NCBI GenBank assembly: GCA_900546075.1
Contig: URBH01000029.1
Location: forward strand, 1-28,156
Source of the DNA: an uncultured Eubacteriales bacterium
GTDB lineage: Bacteria > Bacillota > Clostridia > Oscillospirales > Oscillospiraceae
Direction: 5' to 3'
Length of the DNA stretch: 28,156 bases
Every line of letters starts with the position of its first letter. The stretch's first letter is position 1. The notes below the pieces were generated by a model. It searched no databases, was not told where the DNA came from, and was given only the letters and a program-made list of their open reading frames with translations. Both the position numbers and the translations under genes were made by a program. This document shows, one piece after another, positions 15,529-22,923 of this stretch.

Positions 15529-15915
15529 TTAGCCCAATACGTACTCAGAAATCATGCGGCCGATTTTTCCGATATCCACGCCGCCCTTAAACTCAAACTT
15601 TGCGGTAAAGGTATTGGAGAACATGATGAACAGCTCGGAATCCGGAATCAGCTCCCCAAAGCCGGGGGTCTGGATGGAAAAATACTGAATCTTGGAATAG
15701 GGCATGGTGCTGAAGGATTTCCGCTTGCCGGTAATTCCCTGCACGTCCACCGCAATGATCCGCTTGTTTGTGAAAAGCAACTGGTCACGGACGGTCTGAA
15801 ATGCCATGACCACTTCCTCGCCGCCGATGAGAAGGCCGTTTACCTCGCCTTTAACGGCATCAACACGGATGGGCTTTAAGTTCCATACGGAATCCTGATT
15901 GAAATTAACTGCCAT
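15529..15915 (-). CDS. Bacterial PH-domain protein embedded in the operon (128 aa)
   Basis: This 128-residue protein is almost entirely a small beta-rich domain of the bacterial pleckstrin-homology type (DUF1696-like). Supporting segments are GEEVVMAFQTVRDQLLFTNK, the typical strand KRIIAVDVQGITGKRKSFST, and the ending GVDIGKIGRMISEYVLG that fits the closing helix. There is no signal peptide, membrane helix or catalytic motif, so it is probably cytoplasmic. It lies 33 bases after guaA and 31 before glmS, between two glutamine-dependent enzymes, and its function is unknown. It could be an assembly or regulatory partner, or simply a passenger. The family assignment comes from sequence pattern. 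The role is open. Confidence 0.8.
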   Translation of the reverse strand: MAVNFNQDSVWNLKPIRVDAVKGEVNGLLIGGEEVVMAFQTVRDQLLFTNKRIIAVDVQGITGKRKSFSTMPYSKIQYFSIQTPGFGELIPDSELFIMFSNTFTAKFEFKGGVDIGKIGRMISEYVLG

Positions 15916-15948
15916 AGTCGTTTTCTCCTTCCTGAATTTGGGGAGGGG

Positions 15949-17499
15949 TTACTCCCATTCTACCGTCGCCGGGGGCTTGCTTGTGATGTCGTAGACAATG
16001 CGGTTGATGTGGGGGACCTCGTTGACGATCCGCACGGAAGCGCGATCCAGCACCTCGTAGGGAATCCGCGTCCACTCTGCCGTCATGAAGTCGTTGGTCG
16101 TGACGCTGCGAAGGGCAAGAACATTTTCGTAGGTGCGGCCGTCGCCCATGACACCGACGCTTCTGGCATTGGTGAGAACCGCGAAATACTGGCTGCAAAT
16201 GTCCCCAAGGTTGGCCTTGGCGATCTCCTCCCGGAAGATGAAGTCCGCCTCCCGGAGAATGTCCAGCTTTTCTTTCGTCACGTCGCCCAAAATCCGGATG
16301 GCAAGGCCGGGACCCGGGAAGGGCTGACGGTGGACAAGGTAATCGGGAAGCCCCAATTCCTTGCCCAGCAGCCGGATCTCGTCCTTGAAAAGGTGATCCA
16401 GTGGCTCCAGAACCGCTTTGAACTGGGCAATGACCTCTCTGGGCAGGAGCTTGTTGTGGTGGCTCTTGATGACGTCAGCATCCCCCGCGCCGGATTCGAT
16501 GACGTCGGGATAGATGGTACCCTGAGCAAAAAAGTCCTCCTTGGTGATGCTGAATTTCACGGCTTCATCCAGAAATACATATCCAAACTCCGCGCCGATG
16601 ATCTGCCGCTTGCGCTGGGGGTCTTCCACGCCCTTGAGCTTGTCCAGGAAGCGCTTTTCCGCGTCCACCCGGACAAAATGGATGTTCCACTTGGCGAAGG
16701 CGGCTTCTACCTCGTCGCCCTCATTCTTGCGCATACAGCCGTGATCGACGAATACGGCGGTCAGCCGATCCCCTACCGCCTCGGCCAGCAGCGCCGCCAG
16801 AACAGAGGAATCCACGCCGCCGGACAGTGCCAGCAGGACACGACCCTTGGGGCCGATGGTGTCCCGAAGCTGCGCTACGGTATTTTTGCAGAAATCACCC
16901 ATTGTCCAGGTGCCCTTGGCGCCGCAGACCTCGTAGAGAAAATTGCGCAGCATCCGGCTGCCAAACTGGGTGTGGTTCACCTCCGGGTGGAACTGAACGC
17001 CGTAAAAGCCCCGGCTTTCGTCGGCAATGGCGGCGTTGGGGCAGGCGTCGGTGTGGGCGACCAGCGCAAAGCCCTCCGGCACCTTCGCCATATAGTCGCC
17101 GTGGCTCATCCAGGAAATGGCCTGTTCCGGAATACCCTTGAACAGCTTGCAGCCGGAATCGTAATAGGTGACGGTCTTGCCGTACTCCCGGGCGGTATCC
17201 TCCTGGGCAGCCGTGACCTGACCGCCCAGGGTGTGTGCCATCAGCTGGCAGCCGTAGCAAATGCCCAGGATGGGAACGCCCAACCGGAACACCGCCGGGT
17301 CAACGTGGGGAGATTCCTCCAGATACACACTGTTGGGGCCGCCGGTGAAAATGATGCCCATGGGCGCAAAGGCGCGAATCTCGTCCAGGGTCGTGGTATA
17401 GGGCTTGATCTCGCAGTAGACGTTCTGCTCCCGTACCCGCCGGGCGATCAGCTGATTGTACTGTCCGCCAAAGTCCAGAATCAGGATTTTTTCTTGCAT
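15949..17499 (-). CDS. guaA: GMP synthase (glutamine hydrolysing)
   Basis: GuaA (516 aa) converts XMP to GMP. The N-terminal class I amidotransferase domain has the nucleophile Cys81 in GICYGCQ and the His-Glu pair in QFHPEVNHT. The central ATP-pyrophosphatase domain carries the PP-loop LALSGGVDSSVLAAL. The C-terminal dimerisation domain ends in the conserved GEVPHINRIVYDITSKPPAT-type sequence (here NEVPHINRIVYDITSKPPAT) and VEWE. Both domains are fused in one chain, as usual in bacteria. The gene starts 28 bases after purB. guaB, the preceding enzyme of the GMP branch, is not in the window, so the gene is grouped with other glutamine users rather than with its pathway partner. Confidence 0.97.
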   Translation of the reverse strand: MQEKILILDFGGQYNQLIARRVREQNVYCEIKPYTTTLDEIRAFAPMGIIFTGGPNSVYLEESPHVDPAVFRLGVPILGICYGCQLMAHTLGGQVTAAQEDTAREYGKTVTYYDSGCKLFKGIPEQAISWMSHGDYMAKVPEGFALVAHTDACPNAAIADESRGFYGVQFHPEVNHTQFGSRMLRNFLYEVCGAKGTWTMGDFCKNTVAQLRDTIGPKGRVLLALSGGVDSSVLAALLAEAVGDRLTAVFVDHGCMRKNEGDEVEAAFAKWNIHFVRVDAEKRFLDKLKGVEDPQRKRQIIGAEFGYVFLDEAVKFSITKEDFFAQGTIYPDVIESGAGDADVIKSHHNKLLPREVIAQFKAVLEPLDHLFKDEIRLLGKELGLPDYLVHRQPFPGPGLAIRILGDVTKEKLDILREADFIFREEIAKANLGDICSQYFAVLTNARSVGVMGDGRTYENVLALRSVTTNDFMTAEWTRIPYEVLDRASVRIVNEVPHINRIVYDITSKPPATVEWE

Positions 17500-17527
17500 A
17501 CAGTGGCTCTCCTTCCCTGCCCGCCGG

Positions 17528-18943
17528 TTAAATATTGATCTCCGCCTGTTTGCTGTCGATACCAGCGATCAGAGGGGCTACCTTTTTCACATAGCTTTCC
17601 ACTTGCTCCGCACACCGGCCGGTGTACAGCATAGGGTCGAGAACGGCCTCCATCTCCTGCTTCGTCATGCCGAACTCCGGATGGTTTGCCAGATCGGCCA
17701 GAAGATCCCAGCGTTCGCCGTTTTTCATCTTGGCCGTGGCGTCCATGGAGCAGGTGCGGATGATCTCGTGGAGCTGCTGACGGTCGCCGCCATGCTTGAC
17801 GCCCTCCATCATCAGATTTTCCGTGGCAATGAAGGGCAGATACTCCCGCACGGTCTTCTCCACGATTTTTTCGTTCACATGCAGACCGTCGGTGACGTTC
17901 TGTGCCAGCCGGAGAACGGCGTCGGCGCAGAGGAAGCCCTCGGGCATGGAGATGCGCCGGTTGGCGGAATCGTCCAGGGTGCGCTCCAGCCACTGGGTGG
18001 AGGCGGTCATGGGGGCGTTCAGCGCGTCCGCCATCAGGTAGCGGGACAATGAGCAGATACGCTCGGAGCGCATGGGGTTGCGCTTGTAGGCCATGGCGGA
18101 GGAGCCGATCTGGTTCTTTTCAAAGGGTTCTTCCACCTGACGGTCGTGCTGCAAAAGCCGAATGTCGTTTGCCATGCGGTAGCAGCTCTGGGCAATGGAA
18201 GAAAGGCAGTTCAGGATGCGGCTGTCCAGCTTCCGGGGATAGGTCTGGCCGCAGACATCGAAGCACTGACTAAAGCCAAAGTCCGCGCTGATACGGCGGT
18301 TCATCTCGTCGATTTTCGCCGTATCCCCGTCAAACAGCTCCAGGAAGCTGGCTTCCGTGCCGGTGGTTCCCCGGCAGCCCAGGAATTTCATGGTTTCCAT
18401 CACAAAATCCAGCTCTACCAGATCACTGACGAAGTCCTGCATCCACAGCGTTGCCCGCTTGCCCACCGTGACCAACTGGGCGGGCTGATAATGGGTGTAG
18501 CCCAGCGTGGGCATGGCCTTGTACGTTTCCGCGAAACGGGAAAGATTGGCGATGACCTTCAGCAGCTCTCCCCGGAGGTATTTCAGGCCGTCCCGGTAGA
18601 GAACGATGTCGGCGTTATCGGTGATATAGCAGCTGGTAGCACCCAAATGGATGATACCGGCGGCAGAGGGCGCGGCCTTGCCGTAGGTGTATACGTGGGC
18701 CATCACGTCGTGGCGAACTTCCTTCTCCCGGGCAGCGGCACAGGCAAAGTCGATGTCCGTGATGTGGGCTTCCAGCTCCTCGATCTGTTTCTCGGTGATA
18801 GGCAGCCCCAGAGAATGCTCGGCCTTGGCAAGGGAAATCCAGAGCTTCCGCCAGACTTCAATCCGCTTCTGCTGGGAAAACAGATGCAGCATGTAGTCGG
18901 AGGCATACCGGGAGCTTAAGGGGGATTCGTATTGATCCGTCAT
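17528..18943 (-). CDS. purB: Adenylosuccinate lyase
   Basis: PurB (471 aa) removes fumarate from SAICAR and from adenylosuccinate, completing both aspartate-dependent amination steps of purine synthesis started by PurC and PurA. Recognisable are the N-terminal SPLSSRYASDYMLHLFSQQK, the conserved HLGATSCYITDNADI region, and the fumarase/aspartase superfamily signature IGSSAMAYKRNPMRSERICS containing the mobile catalytic loop. The length fits the longer, eukaryote-like form of the enzyme. It begins 15 bases after purA. PurC, PurA and PurB being consecutive makes a compact block of the aspartate-nitrogen reactions. Confidence 0.96.
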   Translation of the reverse strand: MTDQYESPLSSRYASDYMLHLFSQQKRIEVWRKLWISLAKAEHSLGLPITEKQIEELEAHITDIDFACAAAREKEVRHDVMAHVYTYGKAAPSAAGIIHLGATSCYITDNADIVLYRDGLKYLRGELLKVIANLSRFAETYKAMPTLGYTHYQPAQLVTVGKRATLWMQDFVSDLVELDFVMETMKFLGCRGTTGTEASFLELFDGDTAKIDEMNRRISADFGFSQCFDVCGQTYPRKLDSRILNCLSSIAQSCYRMANDIRLLQHDRQVEEPFEKNQIGSSAMAYKRNPMRSERICSLSRYLMADALNAPMTASTQWLERTLDDSANRRISMPEGFLCADAVLRLAQNVTDGLHVNEKIVEKTVREYLPFIATENLMMEGVKHGGDRQQLHEIIRTCSMDATAKMKNGERWDLLADLANHPEFGMTKQEMEAVLDPMLYTGRCAEQVESYVKKVAPLIAGIDSKQAEINI

Positions 18944-18958
18944 AGTCTGCCCCCCTGC

Positions 18959-20233
18959 TCAGCGAAGAATGATGCTGTCCCGCTCCGGGCCTACGGAAAC
19001 GTAGCCGATGGGGCAGCCAATCTTTTCTTCCACGTACTCAACGTACTTCCGCGCCGCCTCGGGAAGGTCTTCCCACTTGCGCACGCCGGAAATATCGCAC
19101 TTCCAGCCCTCCATGTATTCCATCACGGGCGTGGCGCTGCTTTGCAGCGTGGGGAACGGGAATTCGTCGATCACTTCCCCGTTCAGCTCGTAGTGGGCGC
19201 AGACGGGAATTTTGTCCAGATAGCTCAGCACGTCCAGCTTGGTCAGAGCGATATTGGTCGCGGCCTGCACCTGAACGCCGTAGCGGGTGGCTACCAGGTC
19301 GATGGGGCCGACCCGGCGGGGACGGCCGGTCTTCGCGCCATACTCAAAGCCCGCCTCCCGAAGGGCGTCTGCCTCGGCGCCGAACATCTCGCAGACGAAG
19401 GGGCCTTCGCCCACGCAGGTGGAGTAGGCCTTCACGACGCCGATGACCTCGTCGATCTTGGCGGTGGGCAGACCGGAACCCACGGGGGCGTAAGCGGCAA
19501 TGGCATTGGAGGAGGTGGTGTAGGGATAGATACCGTAGTCCAGATCCCGCAGCGCGCCCAGCTGGGCTTCAAACAGTACCTTCTTCCCTTCCGCCTGCGC
19601 CTTGCGCAGGTATACGCCGGTGTCGCAGATGAAGGGCTTGATCTTCTCGCAGTAATTGTCCATCCACGCTTTCAGCTCGTCCATGGTGACAGGCTCAGCG
19701 CCGTAAACGCCGGTAAGCGTCAGGTTCTTCCACTCCAGCAAGTCCTGCAAATGCTCATAAAGATGCTCGGAATGCAGGAGTTCTCCCGCCATAATGGTCT
19801 TTTTCTGGTACTTATCGGAGTAGAAAGGCGCAATGCCCTGCTTGGTGGAGCCGTACTTTTTATCCTTCAGGCGGGCTTCCTCCAGGCCGTCCTGGAGACG
19901 GTGCCAGGGCAGCAGCAGAGACGCCCGGTCGCTGATTTTCAGGTTGTCCGGGGTGATGGGGACGCCCTTTTGGGCAACATCCTGCATTTCCTGCCACAGG
20001 TTTTCCGGGTCAACGGCGACGCCGTTTCCCAGGATGTTCACGACACCCTTCCGGAAAATGCCGGAGGGCAGCAGATGCAGGGCGAATTTGCCATGCTCAT
20101 TGATCACGGTGTGGCCGGCGTTGCCGCCGCCCTGATAACGGATGACGATGTCATAATTCTCGGTGAGCAGATCGACCATGCGTCCCTTGCCCTCGTCACC
20201 CCAGTTGATGCCGACGATTACGGTATTAGCCAT
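18959..20233 (-). CDS. purA: Adenylosuccinate synthetase
   Basis: PurA (424 aa) couples IMP and aspartate using GTP to give adenylosuccinate, the first committed step to AMP. The N-terminal GTP-binding motif GINWGDEGKGRMVD is at residues 8-21, followed by the switch-like RYQGGGNAGHTVINEHGKF. Further family segments are AYSTCVGEGPF and the base-binding KTGRPRRVGPIDLVATRYG region. The ATG at 20233 has a GGAGG site at proper distance and gives the standard family start. The open frame extends to 20434 without similarity, overlapping purC. An 86-base gap to purC contains a strong hairpin. Confidence 0.97.
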   Translation of the reverse strand: MANTVIVGINWGDEGKGRMVDLLTENYDIVIRYQGGGNAGHTVINEHGKFALHLLPSGIFRKGVVNILGNGVAVDPENLWQEMQDVAQKGVPITPDNLKISDRASLLLPWHRLQDGLEEARLKDKKYGSTKQGIAPFYSDKYQKKTIMAGELLHSEHLYEHLQDLLEWKNLTLTGVYGAEPVTMDELKAWMDNYCEKIKPFICDTGVYLRKAQAEGKKVLFEAQLGALRDLDYGIYPYTTSSNAIAAYAPVGSGLPTAKIDEVIGVVKAYSTCVGEGPFVCEMFGAEADALREAGFEYGAKTGRPRRVGPIDLVATRYGVQVQAATNIALTKLDVLSYLDKIPVCAHYELNGEVIDEFPFPTLQSSATPVMEYMEGWKCDISGVRKWEDLPEAARKYVEYVEEKIGCPIGYVSVGPERDSIILR

Positions 20234-20278
20234 TTTGGGTTTCCTCCGTTTTGTTATTGTAAGGGTCGTTGACAGCAC

Positions 20279-20314
20279 GTTTACAGGGCGGAGGGATTCC
20301 TCCGTCCTGTAAAC
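20279..20314. repeat. 16-bp hairpin between purC and purA
   Basis: Bases 20279-20294 pair with 20299-20314 around a 4-base loop, with one A-C mismatch in the minus-strand RNA (a G-U pair in the plus-strand RNA). It starts five bases after the purC stop. No T-run follows on the minus strand, so full termination is unlikely. It could protect the upstream purC mRNA end or reduce purA-downstream expression. Confidence 0.7.
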
Positions 20315-20319
20315 CGTAC

Positions 20320-21036
20320 TTATTTCAGATGCTCTTCCAGACGCTTCATGATCTCGGCGTAGGCTTCCTCCACGCCGCCCATGTCCCGGCGGAAACGATC
20401 CTTGTCCAGCTTCTCGTGGGTCTTGCTGTCCCACAGGCGGCTGGTGTCGGGGCTGATTTCGTCAGCCAGAACGATGGTGCCGTCGGACAGGCGGCCGAAT
20501 TCCAGCTTGAAATCCACCAGAGTCACGCCGCAGGTCAGCCAGAAGGCCTTCAGTGCGTCGTTGATCCGGAAGGAATAGTCTTCAATGGTCTTGATCTCTT
20601 CGGGAGTCGCCAGCTTCAGAGCGAGGGCGTGATAGGTATTGAGCAGCGGATCGCCCAGCTCGTCATTTTTATAGGAGAACTCAATGGTGGGCTGCTCGAA
20701 CACAACGCCTTCCTCCACGCCGTAGTGCTTGGAGAAGGAGCCGGCAGCGATGTTGCGGACGATGACTTCCAGGGGAACGATGGAGACCTTCTTCACCAGG
20801 GTCTCCCGCTCGGACAGCTCTTTGACGAAGTGGGTGGGAATGCCCTGCTTTTCCAGATAGGCCATCAGGCGGTTGCTCATCTGGTTGTTGATGACGCCCT
20901 TGCCCGCAATGGTGCCTTTTTTCAGCCCGTTGAAAGCGGTGGCGTCGTCCTTGTAATCCACGATCAGAAGCTCGGGATCGTCGGTGGCGAAAACCTTTTT
21001 GGCCTTGCCCTCATACAGCTGCTGCAATTTTTCCAT
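20320..21036 (-). CDS. purC: Phosphoribosylaminoimidazole-succinocarboxamide (SAICAR) synthase
   Basis: PurC (238 aa) joins aspartate to CAIR with ATP in purine synthesis. The family start EKLQQLYEGKAKKVFATDDP (ATP-binding), the signature VPLEVIVRNIAAGSFSKHYG, and the aspartate/metal region LVDFKLEFGRLSDGTIVLAD followed by DEISPDTSRLWD are all present. Length is normal. The start codon is preceded by ATATGGAGG. It is the first gene of the long minus-strand operon, 75 bases downstream of the predicted transcription start. Starting the operon with a mid-pathway purine gene, without purE or purF next to it, is unusual compared with standard Firmicutes pur operons. Confidence 0.97.
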   Translation of the reverse strand: MEKLQQLYEGKAKKVFATDDPELLIVDYKDDATAFNGLKKGTIAGKGVINNQMSNRLMAYLEKQGIPTHFVKELSERETLVKKVSIVPLEVIVRNIAAGSFSKHYGVEEGVVFEQPTIEFSYKNDELGDPLLNTYHALALKLATPEEIKTIEDYSFRINDALKAFWLTCGVTLVDFKLEFGRLSDGTIVLADEISPDTSRLWDSKTHEKLDKDRFRRDMGGVEEAYAEIMKRLEEHLK

Positions 21037-21118
21037 TTGTGTTTACCTCCATATGTGTATTCATTGTCGGTTTCAGGAAACGGCGGCAGCCATCTGCGGC
21101 CCCCATCTCACACCCTTT

Positions 21119-21147
21119 AGAATAACACAATATGTGGCGGAACGCAA
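21119..21147 (-). promoter_or_regulatory. Promoter candidate for the purC operon
   Basis: On the minus strand TTGCGT (21142-21147) and TATTCT (21119-21124) are separated by 17 bases, in the 191-base gap between asnB and purC. Transcription would start near 21112, leaving a leader of about 75 bases. The leader can form an 8-bp stem with one mismatch and a small GTTTC/GAAAC hairpin. I see no purine riboswitch core and no strong terminator. Matches to consensus are moderate, and I see no clear terminator after asnB, so read-through from asnB also remains possible. Confidence 0.5.
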
Positions 21148-21227
21148 TCATCATTTCCACGATATGTGCCGTCTTTGCGGGGCAAAAATTGGAACTTTTG
21201 TCTTTCCGTACCGGTGCAGAAACCTGA

Positions 21228-22808
21228 TTATTTCCCGCTGTCGCCGTAGTTGGCCAGGACGCGGGCGGAGGGGTCGTTCACATTGCAGCCCTCCCAGGAT
21301 TTGTTGGGCATCCAGAAGTCCACGATCATCTGACTCTGCCCCGGATAGTATTTCTCAAAAATCTCCCGGTAAAGCAGGGACTCCTTGGTAAACGGCTGGG
21401 CATGGGTATACTTTGCCCGTTTTTCCTCAAATTCTTCCTGGGTATAGACGGTTTCGGCGTATTCTTTCAGATAGTCCACCATGGAGTGACCCACAGCGTC
21501 GGAAAACGCCGCCTTTTCCCGCCAGAGAATGTCGTGGGGCAGATAATCCCCCTTTTCAAAGGCGTGACGCAGCAGATACTTGCCCTTTCCGTACTTGTTC
21601 AGCTTCATCTCCGGGTCGATGGCCATGACGTACTTGACAAAGTCCAGATCACCGAAGGGTACCCGCGCTTCCAGAGAATTGACGCTGATGCACCGGTCTG
21701 CCCGAAGCACATCGTACATGTGCAGCTCACGGATGCGCTTCTGGGCTTCCTCCTGGAACGCCTTGGCAGAGGGAGCAAAGTCGGTATACTTGTAGCCGAA
21801 CAGCTCGTCGGAGATCTCGCCGGTGAGAAGCACCCGGATATCGCTGGTCTCGTGGATGGCCTTGCACACCAGATACATGCCGATGCTGGCGCGGATGGTG
21901 GTGATGTCGAAGGTTCCCAGCAGCGCCACCACCGGCTCCAGCGCGGCAAGAACGTCCTCTTTGGAGATGATGACCTCGGTATGGTCACTGTGGATGTAGT
22001 CCGCGACCTGTTTCGCGTATTTCAAGTCGATGGCGTCCTCGCTCATGCCGATGGCAAAGGTGCGGATGGGCGTTTCGCTCTCCCGGGCTGCGATAGCGCA
22101 CACCAGAGAGGAATCCAGTCCGCCGCTGAGCAGGAAGCCGACCTTTGCGTCGGCCACCAGACGCTTCTTCACACCGGCTACCAGCTTGTCGTGGATGTTG
22201 GCGCAGACCGTTTCCAGATCATCGGGAAGCACATGATCCACCGCTGCGATGTCGCAGTAGCAGACGAATTTCCCGTCGCAGTAATAATGTCCCGGAGGAA
22301 ACGGCAGGATTTTGCCAACCAGCCCTACCAGATTTTTCGGTTCGCTGGCAAACAGGATCGTGCCGTTTCCGTCATAGCCGTAATACAGCGGGCGAATGCC
22401 GATGGGGTCACGGGCGGCGATAAACTTCTTCTGCCTGCCGTCGTAGAGAACGCAGGCAAACTCCGCGTCCAGCTTTTCAAACATGCCAACGCCGTATTTT
22501 TCATACATGGGCAGCAGCACTTCGCAGTCGGACTCGCTGGTGAAGGTGTAGTCCTTGGAAAGCGCCTGCTTCAGCTTTTCAAAGCCGTAAATCTCGCCGT
22601 TGCAGACCACCCAGCTTCCGTTCAGACCGAAGGGCTGCATCCCTTCCGGATGAAGCCCCATGATGGAGAGTCTGTGAAAGCCGAGTATCCCCTGCCCCAC
22701 GTCAATGACGCGGGAATCATCCGGGCCTCGGGAAATTGTTTTGGCGAATCCTGCCTGAAAGGCGGTCATATCGGCAGGCTTGCCGCAGTACCCAATGATG
22801 GAACACAT
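21228..22808 (-). CDS. asnB: Asparagine synthase (glutamine hydrolysing)
   Basis: AsnB (526 aa) makes asparagine from aspartate, glutamine and ATP. The class II glutaminase nucleophile is Cys2 in MCSIIGYCG, which fixes the start at 22808: the six-residue upstream extension to 22826 would bury the catalytic cysteine. The glutaminase domain continues with RGPDDSRVI, FHRLSIMGLHPEGMQPF and NGEIYGFEKL. The synthetase domain carries the ATP PP-loop LSGGLDSSLVCAIAA and the later segment LLTGEISDELFGYKYTDFAP. A GAGGAGG site precedes the start. It lies 115 bases downstream of glnN on the same strand, with a hairpin-rich leader. Length fits the E. coli AsnB-like family. Confidence 0.96.
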   Translation of the reverse strand: MCSIIGYCGKPADMTAFQAGFAKTISRGPDDSRVIDVGQGILGFHRLSIMGLHPEGMQPFGLNGSWVVCNGEIYGFEKLKQALSKDYTFTSESDCEVLLPMYEKYGVGMFEKLDAEFACVLYDGRQKKFIAARDPIGIRPLYYGYDGNGTILFASEPKNLVGLVGKILPFPPGHYYCDGKFVCYCDIAAVDHVLPDDLETVCANIHDKLVAGVKKRLVADAKVGFLLSGGLDSSLVCAIAARESETPIRTFAIGMSEDAIDLKYAKQVADYIHSDHTEVIISKEDVLAALEPVVALLGTFDITTIRASIGMYLVCKAIHETSDIRVLLTGEISDELFGYKYTDFAPSAKAFQEEAQKRIRELHMYDVLRADRCISVNSLEARVPFGDLDFVKYVMAIDPEMKLNKYGKGKYLLRHAFEKGDYLPHDILWREKAAFSDAVGHSMVDYLKEYAETVYTQEEFEEKRAKYTHAQPFTKESLLYREIFEKYYPGQSQMIVDFWMPNKSWEGCNVNDPSARVLANYGDSGK

Positions 22809-22835
22809 ATGGGAATTCCTCCTCAAATAGCCCGC

Positions 22836-22857
22836 GGGAGAGCCTTACGGCTCTCCC
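22836..22857 (-). repeat. GNRA-loop hairpin just upstream of asnB
   Basis: In the minus-strand RNA a perfect 9-bp stem GGGAGAGCC/GGCTCTCCC is closed by GUAA, a GNRA tetraloop. It ends about ten bases before the asnB ribosome binding site. No U-run follows, so it is not a standard terminator for glnN. On the plus strand a T-rich stretch follows about nine bases later, and weak antisense termination is possible. Confidence 0.65.
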
Positions 22858-22878
22858 ATGGGTTCTCTTTTTCTCTTA

Positions 22879-22906
22879 CACCCGTGAAGGGGTGGTCAAT
22901 CCCCTT
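22879..22906 (-). promoter_or_regulatory. Alternative hairpins between glnN and asnB
   Basis: Two stems share bases: 22887-22892 with 22901-22906 (6 bp, 8-base loop) and 22879-22883 with 22890-22894 (5 bp, 6-base loop). They cannot form together. Placed between glnN and asnB, they may act as a switch or be fortuitous. Neither is followed by a U-run on the minus strand. Confidence 0.35.
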
Positions 22907-22923
22907 ATCTGGCGCAGCAATAA

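Noticed and set aside
20239..20270. Internal promoter in front of purA (TACAAT on the minus strand)
   Set aside because: A -10-like TACAAT is present, but no acceptable -35 lies 16-18 bases upstream, so I did not call it.
21037..21227. Guanine/purine riboswitch upstream of purC
   Set aside because: No three-way junction with the conserved purine riboswitch core loops was found in the 191-base gap, and no terminator hairpin follows.
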